Positions 53,721 to 63,093 are shown, numbered from the stretch's first letter. The stretch: 64,000 bases of DNA from Streptomyces sp. Tu6071 (GCF_000213055.1 NZ_CM001165.1:2193445-2257444); one strand, 5' to 3'. The notes: generated from the letters alone by a model not told the origin. Program-made: numbers and translations.

Positions 53721-54607
53721 GCACCCCGCAGCCACGCCCCGCCGTCGCCCCCATGCCGGTCGCGCCCGCCGTCGCGGCCACGCCCGCGCGGTCCGGGCCG
53801 TCCGCGCCCGCGGCCCCGTACGGGGGCTCCCCCGTCCCCTACGAGTCGCCCATCCCGATCGTGCGCGCGCACCTCGGGCACGCGCTGCGCGCCGAGTGGA
53901 CGAAGATCCGCAGCGTCCGCTCGACGCTGTGGACCCTCGGCGTCTTCGTGCTGCTCGTCGTCGGCATCGGGATCGTCTTCGCCGTCGCCGTCGGCGACCG
54001 CATGGGTCGCGACGACCGTGTGACGCTCTTCGCCTTCCCCGGGCTGCTGCTCGGCACGATCTGCCTGCTGACCCTCGGCGTCCTCGTCATCTCCTCCGAG
54101 TACGGGACGGGGCTCATCCGCCCGACCCTGACCGCCGCGCCGCGGCGGGACCGGGTGCTCGCCGCGAAGTTCCTCGTCTTCTCGGCGATCAGCTTCGTCG
54201 CCGTGCTCGTCTCGACGGGCGTCGTCGCGACCGCGACCGCCGCCTTCGCCCCGGCGGAGGCGGACCTGCACTGGGGGCGCCCCGCGCTCCTCGCGAGCCT
54301 GTACGTCTCGCTGCTCGGGATGTTCGCGCTCGCCATGGGGACGATGCTGCGGCACTCGGCGGGCGCGATCGCGGCGATGCTCGGCGTGTACTTCCTGCCG
54401 ACGATCCTGCCCCTCTTCCTCGTCGGCATCGACGCGACGAAGGACTTCGGGCAGAAGATGATGGAGTACAGCGCGCCGAGCGCCCTCTCGCTCCTGCTCA
54501 GCCCCGACCAGGACGGCAACGGGCTCCCCCAGCTCGGCTTCCTCGCCGTCGTCACGGCGGCGGTCGTCGGCAGCGCCTTCGCGGTACTGCACCGGAGGGA
54601 CGTGTAG
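53717..54607 (+). CDS. ABC transporter permease, second module
   Basis: A 296-residue ABC-2 permease with about six helices and a Pro/Ala-rich cytoplasmic lead of about 45 residues. The core RAEWTKIRSVRSTLWTL, EYGTGLIRPTLTAAPRRDR and the last helix match the first module's permease. The start ATG overlaps the ATPase stop. With its ATPase it forms a second exporter next to the first. Confidence 0.91.
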   Translation: MSTPQPRPAVAPMPVAPAVAATPARSGPSAPAAPYGGSPVPYESPIPIVRAHLGHALRAEWTKIRSVRSTLWTLGVFVLLVVGIGIVFAVAVGDRMGRDDRVTLFAFPGLLLGTICLLTLGVLVISSEYGTGLIRPTLTAAPRRDRVLAAKFLVFSAISFVAVLVSTGVVATATAAFAPAEADLHWGRPALLASLYVSLLGMFALAMGTMLRHSAGAIAAMLGVYFLPTILPLFLVGIDATKDFGQKMMEYSAPSALSLLLSPDQDGNGLPQLGFLAVVTAAVVGSAFAVLHRRDV

Positions 54608-54718
54608 CGGGGCCGGAGGCGGGCGCGGGGCCGGAGGGAGCGGGAGGCGGTCGGGGGGCCGGAGCGAGGGCGCGGGCGGGGGACGTCGCGGGGAGCCGCC
54701 CCGGGGAGGCCCGGGACC

Positions 54719-55048
54719 TCAGTACCGGGGCGCGTTGCGCGAGCGCTGGACGCGCGTCGCACGGCGGTCGCGGGCGTTCCAGCACGCCTTGTGCCAGTGC
54801 CGGCGCTCGTCGACGCCCGAGTACTCGGACCACGCGACGACGTGCGGGACGCCCGAGGGGATCTCCTGGTCGCAGCCGGGGCAGCGGTACGTCTTGCCGG
54901 CGGCGCTCGCGCCCGCGACGTGCCGGACCGACCACTCCTCGCCCTGCCAGGTCTCGGTCCGTTGCAGCCCGTAGCGGTTGCCCGGGTCCTCGTCGGCCCG
55001 CTGGCCGGAGCCGGAGGCTCCCTTGGGGCGGTTGCGGCGGGGGGACAC
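54719..55048 (-). CDS. Small zinc-ribbon-like protein
   Basis: A 109-residue protein often annotated in Streptomyces as ATP/GTP-binding, though I see no P-loop. After a basic/Gly-rich lead (about 1-25) there is a small domain (YGLQRTETWQGEEWSVRHVAG) with CPGC and HWHKACW, which together make a likely zinc site (treble-clef or LIM-like). The end is Arg-rich (NARDRRATRVQRSRNAPRY), which suits nucleic-acid binding. The GTG at 55048 has GAGAGGTG upstream. Function unknown. Confidence 0.75.
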   Translation of the reverse strand: MSPRRNRPKGASGSGQRADEDPGNRYGLQRTETWQGEEWSVRHVAGASAAGKTYRCPGCDQEIPSGVPHVVAWSEYSGVDERRHWHKACWNARDRRATRVQRSRNAPRY

Positions 55049-55051
55049 TGA

Positions 55052-55395
55052 AACACCTCTCAGGCTGCGGCCGGACGGGAATACCGTCCAGCGTACGCGC
55101 GCGCACGCGAGGGCACCGCGCGCCGGGGGCGCACGCCGGGACTGGTCGGCGAGCCCGCCACGTACCGCCGCGAGCCACCACGCCGGCACCCCGCGCGTCC
55201 CCCGCGTACGTACCGCCCCGCGCCCCACCACGCGCCCCCCTGGCGCTTCCCGTCGAGACAAGCGGCCTCCGATCCCGCCGCTTCCCGGACAATCCGCCAA
55301 TCCTTCCGGCAAGCCGTGCCCTTGGCACGTGTCGGACGTTGTTGCCGTCAGCGGGCGATCCGGCCCGTACGGCACGAAGGAGGCGTCAACGGCTC
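55052..55395. other. 344-base gap before the LLM gene
   Basis: Divergent spacer between the zinc-ribbon and LLM genes. Only GC-rich, low-complexity sequence with an AGGAGG near 55378 is seen; no other structure. Confidence 0.4.
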
Positions 55396-56427
55396 ATGCG
55401 GATAGGGAGTTTCGTCCTGGCGGGGCAGTACCCGGGCCAGGGCCACGGAGAGGCGCTGCATCGCGCGGTGCGCTCGGCCGAGGTGGCGGAGGAGGCCGGC
55501 TTCGAGTCGGTCTGGCTCGCGGAGCACCACTTCGTGCCGTACGGCACCTGCCCCTCGGCCGTCACGCTCGCCGCGCTGCTGCTGGGCCGCACCCGGCGGC
55601 TGCGCGTGGGCACGGCGGTGAGCGTGCTGCCGACCGCGCACCCGGTGGCACTCGGCGAGCAGGCCGCGCTCCTGCACCTCGCCGCCGAGGGCCGCTTCTC
55701 GCTCGGGGTGGGCCGGGGCGGGCCCTGGGTGGACCTGGAGGTCTTCGGCTCCGGCCTCGACGCCTTCGAGCGGCACTTCCCCGAATCCCTCGACCTGCTC
55801 CTGCGCTGGCTGCGCGAGGGCCGGGTCGGCGCGAGCGGCGAGCGCTACGCCTTCCGCGAGGTGAGCGTCGTGCCGCGCCCCGCGCAGGCGCTGCTGCCCG
55901 GACAGCCCGGCCCCGAGGTCGTCGTCGCGTGCACCTCGCCCGGCACCGTACGGCTCGCCGCGCGGCGCGGCCTGCCGATGCTGCTCGGGATGCACGCGCG
56001 GGACGAGGAGAAGGCGGCGATGGTCGCGCTGTGGCGCACGGAGGCGCGCGCTGCCGGGCTCGCGCCGGAGCGGATCGATTCCGCCGCGCATGTCAGCGCC
56101 GGGGTGCTCCAGCTCGCGGACGGCGACGCCGAGGCCCGCGACACGCTCGTCAAGGCGATGCCGGAGTGGTTCCGCGAGGGGCTCGGCGCGCACGTCACGG
56201 TGGACGGCAGGCAGCGGCGGATGCGGGACCCGGTCGCGTACACCGAGTTCCTGTGCGGCATCCACCCGGTCGGCACCCCGGAGACGGCCGCGCGGCGGCT
56301 CGCGGCGACGGCGGAGCGCACCGGGATCACGCGGTTCGCGCTGCTCGCCGAGGGCTCCGGCGATCTCGCGACGACGGAGGCGAACCTGCGACGGGCGGGG
56401 GCCGAGCTGCTGCCGTTGCTGGGCTGA
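55396..56427 (+). CDS. LLM-class flavin-dependent oxidoreductase
   Basis: A 343-residue luciferase-like monooxygenase that probably uses FMN (or F420). Visible features: MRIGSFVLAGQYPGQGHGEALHRAV, ESVWLAEHHFVPYGTCPSAVTLAALLLGRTRRLRVGTAV and GRFSLGVGRGGPW, all typical of the family's TIM barrel. The substrate is not indicated. The ATG lies 12 bases after AGGAGG, a little far; other in-frame starts would shorten the conserved beginning. No operon partners. Confidence 0.9.
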   Translation: MRIGSFVLAGQYPGQGHGEALHRAVRSAEVAEEAGFESVWLAEHHFVPYGTCPSAVTLAALLLGRTRRLRVGTAVSVLPTAHPVALGEQAALLHLAAEGRFSLGVGRGGPWVDLEVFGSGLDAFERHFPESLDLLLRWLREGRVGASGERYAFREVSVVPRPAQALLPGQPGPEVVVACTSPGTVRLAARRGLPMLLGMHARDEEKAAMVALWRTEARAAGLAPERIDSAAHVSAGVLQLADGDAEARDTLVKAMPEWFREGLGAHVTVDGRQRRMRDPVAYTEFLCGIHPVGTPETAARRLAATAERTGITRFALLAEGSGDLATTEANLRRAGAELLPLLG

Positions 56428-56581
56428 GCGGGGAGTCCCGAGCGGCGCGGGAGCCCCCGGTGACGTAGGAGGCGTGCTCCACGTGGCCTGAAAACAGACG
56501 GACGCGGAGCGACGGACTGATGAGTTCCGGCTACGTCGGGGGACGGAGCGCCCCCCGACGCGGCGGGAGAACCGTGCGGGG

Positions 56582-56974
56582 TCAGCAGTCGCGCAGCTCC
56601 GGGGACTGGTTGAGGAGCTGGGCGCGGACCGAGGTGAAGCGCGTGAGCCGTTCGTCGACGGCGGGGTCGAGGGGGAAGACCGCGACCCGGTGGCAGTTCT
56701 GGAAGGCGAGGCGGACACCGAAGTGGCGCTGGAGCGCGCCCCTGATGGCGTCGCTGGCGAGTGCGCGCAGGAGCTGGCCGCGCTCCTTCTCGCTGGGCGG
56801 CGGCGTCTGGTTGTCGGCGAAGTCCCCTCCGTCCACCTTCAGCTGAGCCACCAGGGAGCTGACCATCTCCCAGGCGTAGGGCAGCGATGTCCGGACGCAG
56901 TCGACGAATTCGGCCTCGTCCACCTCGCCTCGCTCGGCCTGTGCCAACAGTGCCGGTGAGACGTCGAGCGACAT
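56582..56974 (-). CDS. SCO5389-family conserved protein
   Basis: A 130-residue protein conserved in Streptomyces, which I recall as the SCO5389 family, of unknown role. It is predicted helical ([47 protein letters not shown]) with Cys residues near 31, 107 and at the very end. No signal peptide or membrane helix. The ATG at 56974 follows GAGAGGAG. It is divergent from nucS. A longer in-frame upstream start is not supported. Confidence 0.82.
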   Translation of the reverse strand: MSLDVSPALLAQAERGEVDEAEFVDCVRTSLPYAWEMVSSLVAQLKVDGGDFADNQTPPPSEKERGQLLRALASDAIRGALQRHFGVRLAFQNCHRVAVFPLDPAVDERLTRFTSVRAQLLNQSPELRDC

Positions 56975-57171
56975 GGGTACTCCTCTCGCACCCCCGAGCG
57001 GCGGGGGTCCACGGACAGGGCGGGAGGCCCGGACACGCAGCGTGCTCGTGTCGCGACCTCCTGCCAACACGTTATGCACGGCTTCGGGGGCACACCAGGA
57101 GCGCGCGCACACAACCGGCCACCGCGGGGCGGTGGTTTCGGGGCGGATCGCGCGCACGGGTCCGGGTCGGA

Positions 57172-57177
57172 TAGCGT
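57172..57177 (+). promoter_or_regulatory. -10 box TAGCGT, 8 bases before nucS ATG
   Basis: TAGCGT fits TAnnnT; with an 8-base spacer it suggests a leaderless or nearly leaderless nucS message. Confidence 0.5.
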
Positions 57178-57185
57178 TGCCGACC

Positions 57186-57857
57186 ATGCGCCTTGTCATC
57201 GCCCGTTGCTCCGTGGACTACGCGGGGCGGCTCACCGCCCACCTCCCCCTCGCGCCCCGGCTGATCCTCGTGAAGGCGGACGGCAGCGTCTCGATCCACG
57301 CGGACGACCGGGCGTACAAGCCCCTGAACTGGATGTCCCCGCCGTGCACCCTCAAGGAGGGCGAGGCCGAGGGCACCCCGGTGTGGACGGTGATCAACAA
57401 GGGCGGCGAGAAGCTCGTGATCACGATGGCGGAGGTCCTGCACGACTCCTCGCACGAGCTGGGCGTCGACCCGGGCCTCATCAAGGACGGCGTCGAGGCG
57501 CACCTGCAGGAACTCCTCGCCGACCGTCTCGACACCCTCGGCGAGGGCTGGACGCTCATCCGCCGCGAGTACATGACGGCGATCGGCCCGGTCGACATCC
57601 TGTGCCGGGACGGCGAGGGCCGCACGGTGGCGATCGAGCTGAAGCGGCAGGGCGGCATCGACGGCGTCGAACAGCTCACGCGCTACCTGGAACTCCTCAA
57701 CCGCGACCCCCACCTGGCCCCCGTGCGCGGCGTCTTCGCCGCTCAGGAGATCAAGCCCCAGGCCCGCGTCCTCGCGACGGACCGCGGCATCGACTGCGCG
57801 ATCCTCGACTACAACGCGCTGCGCGGCATCGAGGACGACAAACTCCGCCTCTTCTGA
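57186..57857 (+). CDS. nucS: NucS/EndoMS mismatch-specific endonuclease
   Basis: A 223-residue NucS. In actinomycetes lacking MutS/MutL it cuts both strands at mismatches and keeps mutation rates low. The N-terminal DNA-binding domain ([25 protein letters not shown]) and the C-terminal nuclease core with Asp 137, Glu 151 and Lys 153 (PVDILC..., [10 protein letters not shown]) are present, as is a C-terminal LRLF that could contact the beta clamp. The ATG start is preceded by a leaderless-type -10. It is divergent from the SCO5389-family gene and isolated from the next gene by about 300 bases. Confidence 0.95.
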   Translation: MRLVIARCSVDYAGRLTAHLPLAPRLILVKADGSVSIHADDRAYKPLNWMSPPCTLKEGEAEGTPVWTVINKGGEKLVITMAEVLHDSSHELGVDPGLIKDGVEAHLQELLADRLDTLGEGWTLIRREYMTAIGPVDILCRDGEGRTVAIELKRQGGIDGVEQLTRYLELLNRDPHLAPVRGVFAAQEIKPQARVLATDRGIDCAILDYNALRGIEDDKLRLF

Positions 57858-58158
57858 GCCGACGACACCCCACGGGCCGGGGCGTCCCCCACCATGCGCC
57901 GGGGACCGCTCCGCCCCCGCACCCCTCTTCGACGCCACGATTCCGGCACACCGCGGCGCCCTTGGCATATGCCGTGCGACTGTGTGGGTTCGGCCAAATC
58001 ACGTGCCTGCGCGGGCCCCGTACCAGGAGGAACCCGGCACCCGTTCACGCGCCGCGCATCCCCGGACGCTCACCGTGTGTGGCGGTTCCCGGCGGGACCC
58101 CGCCGTCCCCATCCGCCGTCCCGCGCCGCGTGATCCACCCGCGGCGCCCGTGGACGGG
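57858..58158. other. 301-base gap after nucS
   Basis: Lies between the convergent nucS and ATPase genes. It contains a moderately AT-rich stretch near 57960-58010 and an AGGAGGAAC without a following ORF of note. No terminator as strong as others was seen. Confidence 0.4.
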
Positions 58159-61100
58159 CTACGCGACCTCCGGCCCCGGTGAGTTCTCCGGGTCTCCCGC
58201 CGTCACGCTGGCGACCGGGTCGCTCGCGGAGTTGCTCGTCTCGGGCTCGGAGGGGTCGGTCTCGCCCGGGTCGGTGGGCTCGGTGGGGTCGGTCGGTTCG
58301 TCGGTGGGCTCGCCGGAGTCGCTCGGGGAGGGGGAGTCGGAGGCGGAGTGGCCCGGGTCCGTCGGCGGCTTCGTGGTGTGGCTCGGCTTCGAGCCGCCGG
58401 GCTTGTGCGAATCGCTCGGCTTCGAGCCCGGCTTCGACTCCTCGTCGTCCCCGGGCGCGGAGGCGGAGGACTGGGGCGACTCGCTCGCCGCGCCGGAGGG
58501 CGTCGGGTCGTCGGCCGTGCCGAGGACGCCGTCCTCGCCCGGGTCGGTCGCCGAGGGCGTGGGGTCCGGCCGGTCCGTCGTGGAGCCGCTCTCGTCGGGC
58601 GGGGTGTCGGCGCTGAGCCCGTCGTCGCCGTCGTCGTCGGTGCTCGCGGAGTGCTCGGTCGTGACGCGGTCGGCGGGGGCGTCGTCCTTGTCGGAGAGCG
58701 TGCCGAGGGTGACGACGGTGCCGAGCACGGCGACGAGGAGCGCTCCGGCGCCCGCCGCGACGAGGTTGCGGCGGCTCCCCGCGAGGGCCGTGCGCCGCAC
58801 GCCGGCCTTCGGCCCGCTCGGGCGCGGCCCCGGCGCCTGCCGGGGGAAGACCTCGGTGGCGGCCTGCGGGTCGAAGGCGGGGGCGCTGCTGAAGGCGCCG
58901 GGGAGCTGGGCGACGACCGCCGTCGCGGCCGTCGTCGTCGCGTCCGGCGTGCGCGGGAAGAGGTCGGGGTTGGGCTCCTCGACGTCCGGGCGCTGCGGCA
59001 GTCCCGCGCGGTCGTCGGCGAGGGCGAGGGTGCGGCGGCCCGCGAGGGTGCCGCGCCGGTCGGAGAGCGCGCCGCGCAGCCCGATCGCGGACTCCAGTTC
59101 GGCGCGGGCCGCCTCGGGCCGGTCCTCGCACAGCGCGAGGACGCCGAGTTCGTGGTGGAAGTACGCCTCGTCGGCGACCCGCCCCGTCCGCCGCGCGGCG
59201 TCCTGCCCAAGGCGCAGGACGCGGTCCCAGGCGCCCCAGCGCAGCGCGGCGGCGAAGGCCGGCGCGACGGCGCGGGCGAGCAGGACGGCGGCGCCCGGGT
59301 CCTCCTCGCCGCCCTCGTCCTCGACGGGCGGGAGGGGTTCGGCGACGCAGGCGGCGAGCGCGGCGAGTACGGCCTCGGCCTCGGCGGCGACGCGCTCGGG
59401 GGTCACGGAGGGGTGGGCGGCCCACCAGGCGTAGTGCCGGGCCACGGCGTCGGCGCGCGCGGGGGCGTCCTCGGCGTACCCGGCGGCCTCCAGCTGGACG
59501 AGGACGCCGGTCGCGAGCCGGTGGCCGCTGCCGGCCGGGGTGACGAGGACGGTGGCCGTGAGTTCGGCGAGGGCCGCGTCGGCGTGGGTGTCGCCGGTGA
59601 GCGCGGGCAGGTGGGCGGGGTGCGGGAGTTCGCCGCCGAGCGCGACGGCGTGCCGCAGGGTCTCGCGGGCCGCCTCGCTCAGCCGGGCGGCGAGCGCCGC
59701 CGCGGGCGCGGCGCCCTCGGCGAGGGTCGGCAGCGGGATCTCGCCCTCGGGCCCCGGGCGGGAGGGGTCGGCCTGGCTGTCGGCGAAGTACGCGAAGTCC
59801 TCGTCGCCGTCCGGCTCGGTCTCGGCGACGAGCCGGTCGCGCTGCTGGAGCAGGGCCCCGGCCTGGACGAAGCGCAGCGGGAGGCCCTCGGACTCGAACC
59901 ACAGGTCGCCCGCCCAGTTGACCTCCTCCTCGGTGAGCGCGCGGCCCACGGCCCGCTCCAGGAGGGCGAGGCCGCCGGAGCGCGCGACGCCGGAGAGGGC
60001 GATCTCCTCCAGGCGGGCCTCGGCGGAGGGGGCGGGGGTGTCGGGCGTGGTGGCGACGAGGAAGGCGCACTCGGGGGTCGCGTCGAGGATCTCGTCGAGC
60101 GCGGCGGCGCCGAACTCCAGGTCGTCGACGATCACGACGGCGCCGATCTCGGCGAGCAGTTCGCGCAGGAGGGCGGGCCCGGGGCGGTGGCGGGTGAGTT
60201 CGAAGACCTCGGTGGCGAGGTCCCCGAGGAGGTCGGCGGGGGTACGGCCGCGTCCGCTGAGCAGCACCACGCCGTCGGGGGCGAGATCGGCGCAGGCGTC
60301 GACGAGTTCGGCGAGGAGGGCGCTCTTGCCGCTGCCGCCGGGCCCGGTGAGGCGTACGGAACGGCCGCGGGCGAGCAGCCGCGTGATCCGCTCCCGTACC
60401 TCCGTGCGCTCCAGGAGACGCCCCGGTCCGTCGGATGGCCCGCTGGGCAGCGGGGGGCGGGCGGCGCGGGAGCGCTCGGCGCGGACGGCGGGGCCGCGCT
60501 TGGCGGGGCGGTCCGGGAGTTCGCCGGGCGGGCAGAGGGTGACCTCGGAGCCGTCGACCGGGTTGACGGTGAGCAGCAGGTCGTCGGCGACGATGCGGGT
60601 GGTCCTGGCGGGCCCCGTGGGCACGGGCCCGAAGTCGGGGCCGAGCGGGTCGCGCGCGGGGCGGGGGCGTCGGCGCAGGGCCGTGGTCATGTCCCGTACG
60701 GGCTCGGGGGCGACGGGCTCGGGGGCGGGCGGCGCGGGCGCGGGCTCGGGGCGCGGGGCGGGCGCGGAGCCGAAGAAGGAGGGCGCCGAGGTCTCCTCGG
60801 GCGCGGAACCGAAGACGGACTCGCGCTTCGCCGAACCGGCGTTCCGGGGCGCCGAGGTGCGTCCCGGCTCGCGCTTGGGCAGTCCGCTGGGCAGGACGAC
60901 GGGGCTTCCGTCGCCGGGTATGGGCTCCTCGGGCGCCTTGGCGGCGCGGGGCTCGCCGAAGGGGGCGAGCAGGTCGACGACCTCGTCCTCACCCGAAACG
61001 GACTCGGAGCCGGAGCCGGACTCGGAGCCGGAGTCGCCGTCCGTGTCGGCGTCGTCGCGTACCCCGAAGGCGTCGAACGGCGTCCCGCCACCGGCGTCGG

Positions 61101-61167
61101 CGGCGGCCTCCACGGCCTCGATGGCCTCCGCGGCGGTCGCCGGAAGCTCAGGCTCGCGCTCGTCCAT
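58159..61167 (-). CDS. Large STAND-like ATPase with membrane anchor and exported tail
   Basis: A 1002-residue protein. A disordered acidic/Pro/Ala-rich lead (about 1-235) precedes a P-loop ATPase domain with GPGGSGKSALL near 280, Walker B VVIVDDLEF and a Leu/Ala-rich helical region to about 680 that resembles NB-ARC/winged-helix/TPR segments of STAND proteins. A single membrane helix follows (about 770-790; NLVAAGAGALLVAVLGTVVTL), then about 200 residues of Ser/Pro/Asp/Glu/Thr repeats. The topology is probably ATPase inside and tail outside the membrane, spanning the cell wall. The ATG follows GGGAGGCACAGG. Function unknown; regulation by envelope state is inference. Confidence 0.78.
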   Translation of the reverse strand: MDEREPELPATAAEAIEAVEAAADAGGGTPFDAFGVRDDADTDGDSGSESGSGSESVSGEDEVVDLLAPFGEPRAAKAPEEPIPGDGSPVVLPSGLPKREPGRTSAPRNAGSAKRESVFGSAPEETSAPSFFGSAPAPRPEPAPAPPAPEPVAPEPVRDMTTALRRRPRPARDPLGPDFGPVPTGPARTTRIVADDLLLTVNPVDGSEVTLCPPGELPDRPAKRGPAVRAERSRAARPPLPSGPSDGPGRLLERTEVRERITRLLARGRSVRLTGPGGSGKSALLAELVDACADLAPDGVVLLSGRGRTPADLLGDLATEVFELTRHRPGPALLRELLAEIGAVVIVDDLEFGAAALDEILDATPECAFLVATTPDTPAPSAEARLEEIALSGVARSGGLALLERAVGRALTEEEVNWAGDLWFESEGLPLRFVQAGALLQQRDRLVAETEPDGDEDFAYFADSQADPSRPGPEGEIPLPTLAEGAAPAAALAARLSEAARETLRHAVALGGELPHPAHLPALTGDTHADAALAELTATVLVTPAGSGHRLATGVLVQLEAAGYAEDAPARADAVARHYAWWAAHPSVTPERVAAEAEAVLAALAACVAEPLPPVEDEGGEEDPGAAVLLARAVAPAFAAALRWGAWDRVLRLGQDAARRTGRVADEAYFHHELGVLALCEDRPEAARAELESAIGLRGALSDRRGTLAGRRTLALADDRAGLPQRPDVEEPNPDLFPRTPDATTTAATAVVAQLPGAFSSAPAFDPQAATEVFPRQAPGPRPSGPKAGVRRTALAGSRRNLVAAGAGALLVAVLGTVVTLGTLSDKDDAPADRVTTEHSASTDDDGDDGLSADTPPDESGSTTDRPDPTPSATDPGEDGVLGTADDPTPSGAASESPQSSASAPGDDEESKPGSKPSDSHKPGGSKPSHTTKPPTDPGHSASDSPSPSDSGEPTDEPTDPTEPTDPGETDPSEPETSNSASDPVASVTAGDPENSPGPEVA

Positions 61168-61312
61168 TGGTCCTGTGCCTCCCAAGAAGCGTCTGTACCG
61201 TCGGTAAGCGAAGGCACCCTAAAACCTCAGGCCAGTATTCCCGAAGCCGCCCCCGCGAGCAGCGCCGGGCACATCACGGTCTCGTGAGGATTCGAAGGTC
61301 CCGCGCTCAAGA

Positions 61313-61347
61313 AATCCGGCCCGCACCGACAAATCCGGCCCGCACCC
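61313..61347. repeat. Direct repeat AAATCCGGCCCGCACC, two copies
   Basis: Two adjacent copies 18 bases apart immediately precede repeat copy B. They look like decayed starts of the same interspersed element. Confidence 0.5.
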
Positions 61348-61352
61348 GATTC

Positions 61353-61397
61353 AAGCCCCTCCGGCGCTTGAGGAGCGGGGCCCGGGGCGGAGCCCCG
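61353..61397. repeat. Interspersed Streptomyces repeat, copy B
   Basis: The reverse complement of copy A at 12620-12665 with about three differences, including one length difference. It lies between the STAS and ATPase genes, without overlap with either coding end. Confidence 0.8.
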
Positions 61398-61466
61398 TGA
61401 CGGCACCCCCGGCAAGCCCGCACCACCACCCCCGCACCACTCTCCCGCAGCGCCGCCCCGCCCCGC

Positions 61467-61769
61467 CTACGGCGCAACCGCCTCGATGGCGAGAATCCGG
61501 TGCAACCGCGTCGCCACCAACAACCGCTGCATCTGCGCCGGCACCGCCCGCAGGACGAGCCGCCGCCCGCACCGCCCCGCCCTGCGGTGCGCCCCCATGA
61601 TCACCCCGAGACCCGTCGCGTCCCAGGAGTCCAGCTCGGAGAGATCGAGCACGAGATCCCCCACGCCGTCGTCGACGGCCGAGTGCAGGATCGAACGGGC
61701 GTCCGCCGCGCTGCGGACATCGAGGCGGCCCCCGACGACCAGCTCGCTGTGGTCGCCCCTGATGTGCAT
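61467..61769 (-). CDS. STAS-domain anti-sigma factor antagonist
   Basis: A 100-residue STAS protein of the SpoIIAA/BldG type, which binds an anti-sigma kinase in its unphosphorylated form. The conserved loop is WDATGLGVIMG, with Thr 52 at the position phosphorylated in SpoIIAA (Ser there). The product is a single domain without other parts. No kinase gene is adjacent, so its partner must be encoded elsewhere. The ATG at 61769 lies 35 bases from the stop of no other gene; a weak ribosome-binding site only. Confidence 0.9.
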   Translation of the reverse strand: MHIRGDHSELVVGGRLDVRSAADARSILHSAVDDGVGDLVLDLSELDSWDATGLGVIMGAHRRAGRCGRRLVLRAVPAQMQRLLVATRLHRILAIEAVAP

Positions 61770-61952
61770 AACCCACTCCCCGATGTGTTCATGTCAGCCA
61801 ACGCGTGTCCCTGTATGTCACAGCAACTGACTGCCGTCCCGGAACAGAAGTTGCCGCCTGTGAGCGAACCGGTACCGAATTCACCCCGAAGGGTGAGGCG
61901 GCGCCCCCGCGGAACGCCGCCACTCCCCGTCGCCCGAAGGCCCGTACGAAGG
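61770..61952. other. Spacer between STAS and 3-hydroxyacyl-CoA dehydrogenase genes
   Basis: A 183-base spacer between two leftward genes. It includes an AT-richer stretch near 61770-61870 that may hold the STAS promoter. Confidence 0.4.
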
Positions 61953-62801
61953 TCAGTGCTCGTAGAAGCCCTGCCCGCTCTTGCGGCCGATGTCACCGGC
62001 GTCCACCATCCGGCGCATCTGCTCGGGGGCCGCGAACTTCTCGTCCTGCGACTCCGTGTAGATGTTGTCGGCGGCGTGCAGCAGGATGTCGACGCCCGTG
62101 AGGTCGGCGGTGGCGAGGGGCCCCATCGCGTGGCCGAAGCCGAGCTTGCAGGCGAGGTCGATGTCCTCGGCGCTCGCGACGCCGGACTCCTCCAGCTTGG
62201 CCGCCTCGACGACGAGCGCGGTGATGAGCCGGGTGGTCACGAAACCGGCGACGTCACGGTTGACGACGATGCAGGTCTTGCCGACGGACTCGGCGAACTC
62301 CCGTGCGCGGGCGAGGGTTTCGTCGCTCGTCTTGTACCCGCGCACGAGCTCGCAGAGCGCCATCATCGGCACCGGCGAGAAGAAGTGCGTGCCGACGACG
62401 CGTTCGGGGCGCGCGGTGACGGCGGCGATCTTGGTGATCGGGATGGCGGAGGTGTTCGAGGCGAGGACGGTGTCGTCCTTCACGATGCCGTCGAGGGCGC
62501 GGAAGATCTCGTGCTTGACGTCGAGCTTCTCGAAGACGGCCTCGACGACGATCCCGGCCTCGGCGGCGACGTCGAGGTCCGTGGTCGTGGTGATCCGCGC
62601 GAGCGCTGCCTCCGCGTCGGCGGCGGCGAGCTTGCCCTTCGAGACGAACCTGTCGTACGAGGTCTTGATGGCGTCCGTGCCCCGGGTCAGCGCCGCGTCG
62701 GTCACGTCCCGCAGCGCCACCTCCCAGCCGGCCTGCGCGGCGACCTGCGCGATACCGGACCCCATGAGCCCGGCCCCGACGACGACGAGCTTCTGTGCCA
62801 C
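61953..62801 (-). CDS. 3-hydroxyacyl-CoA (3-hydroxybutyryl-CoA) dehydrogenase
   Basis: A 282-residue NAD(P)-dependent dehydrogenase that interconverts 3-hydroxybutyryl-CoA and acetoacetyl-CoA. It has the Rossmann start KLVVVGAGLMGSGIAQVAAQAG, FEKLDVKHEIF, the catalytic His/Glu region HFFSPVPMMALCELV and the NRDVAGFVTTRL dimer domain. A single-domain form without enoyl-CoA hydratase. With the thiolase at 43504 it could make 3-hydroxybutyryl-CoA for the ethylmalonyl-CoA pathway or for acid storage. The ATG start has AGGGGTGCGGAAGT upstream. Confidence 0.94.
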   Translation of the reverse strand: MAQKLVVVGAGLMGSGIAQVAAQAGWEVALRDVTDAALTRGTDAIKTSYDRFVSKGKLAAADAEAALARITTTTDLDVAAEAGIVVEAVFEKLDVKHEIFRALDGIVKDDTVLASNTSAIPITKIAAVTARPERVVGTHFFSPVPMMALCELVRGYKTSDETLARAREFAESVGKTCIVVNRDVAGFVTTRLITALVVEAAKLEESGVASAEDIDLACKLGFGHAMGPLATADLTGVDILLHAADNIYTESQDEKFAAPEQMRRMVDAGDIGRKSGQGFYEH

Positions 62802-63081
62802 TTCCGCACCCCTTTGTGTTGATTCGGCTGTGTTGACGGTCCGTCTTGTTCCGGCGTGTGGCCGTCCCGCGCGGACCGCTGCGGGGCCGCCTCGCGGTCG
62901 TGCCGCCCTGGCGGCGACGGGGGCCGCTCGCGGCGCCCGCCGGTGACGCCGGTTCAGTCACCGGCCCCCGGCGGAGATTAGCGCCGTTGCGGCGCCCGGG
63001 GGCGACGAAGAGATGCGCGTCACGTCCCCCGGGACGCACATCACACCATCGCCCGAACCAGGCCGTGGGCGGGGCTCCCGA

Positions 63082-63087
63082 TAGGCT
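63082..63087 (+). promoter_or_regulatory. -10 box TAGGCT, 6 bases before the adenosyltransferase ATG (leaderless)
   Basis: TAGGCT fits TAnnnT, 6 bases before the ATG, without a ribosome-binding site. Confidence 0.6.
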
Positions 63088-63093
63088 GGCCGC

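Noticed and set aside
57858..58158. Small ORFs in the gap after nucS
   Set aside because: No start signal or third-position bias matching its neighbours; the AGGAGG there is not followed by a start at the right spacing.
61167..61400. 77-residue ORF overlapping repeat copy B
   Set aside because: Composed of repeat-derived sequence (KPLRRLRSGARGG), a common false call next to this element.
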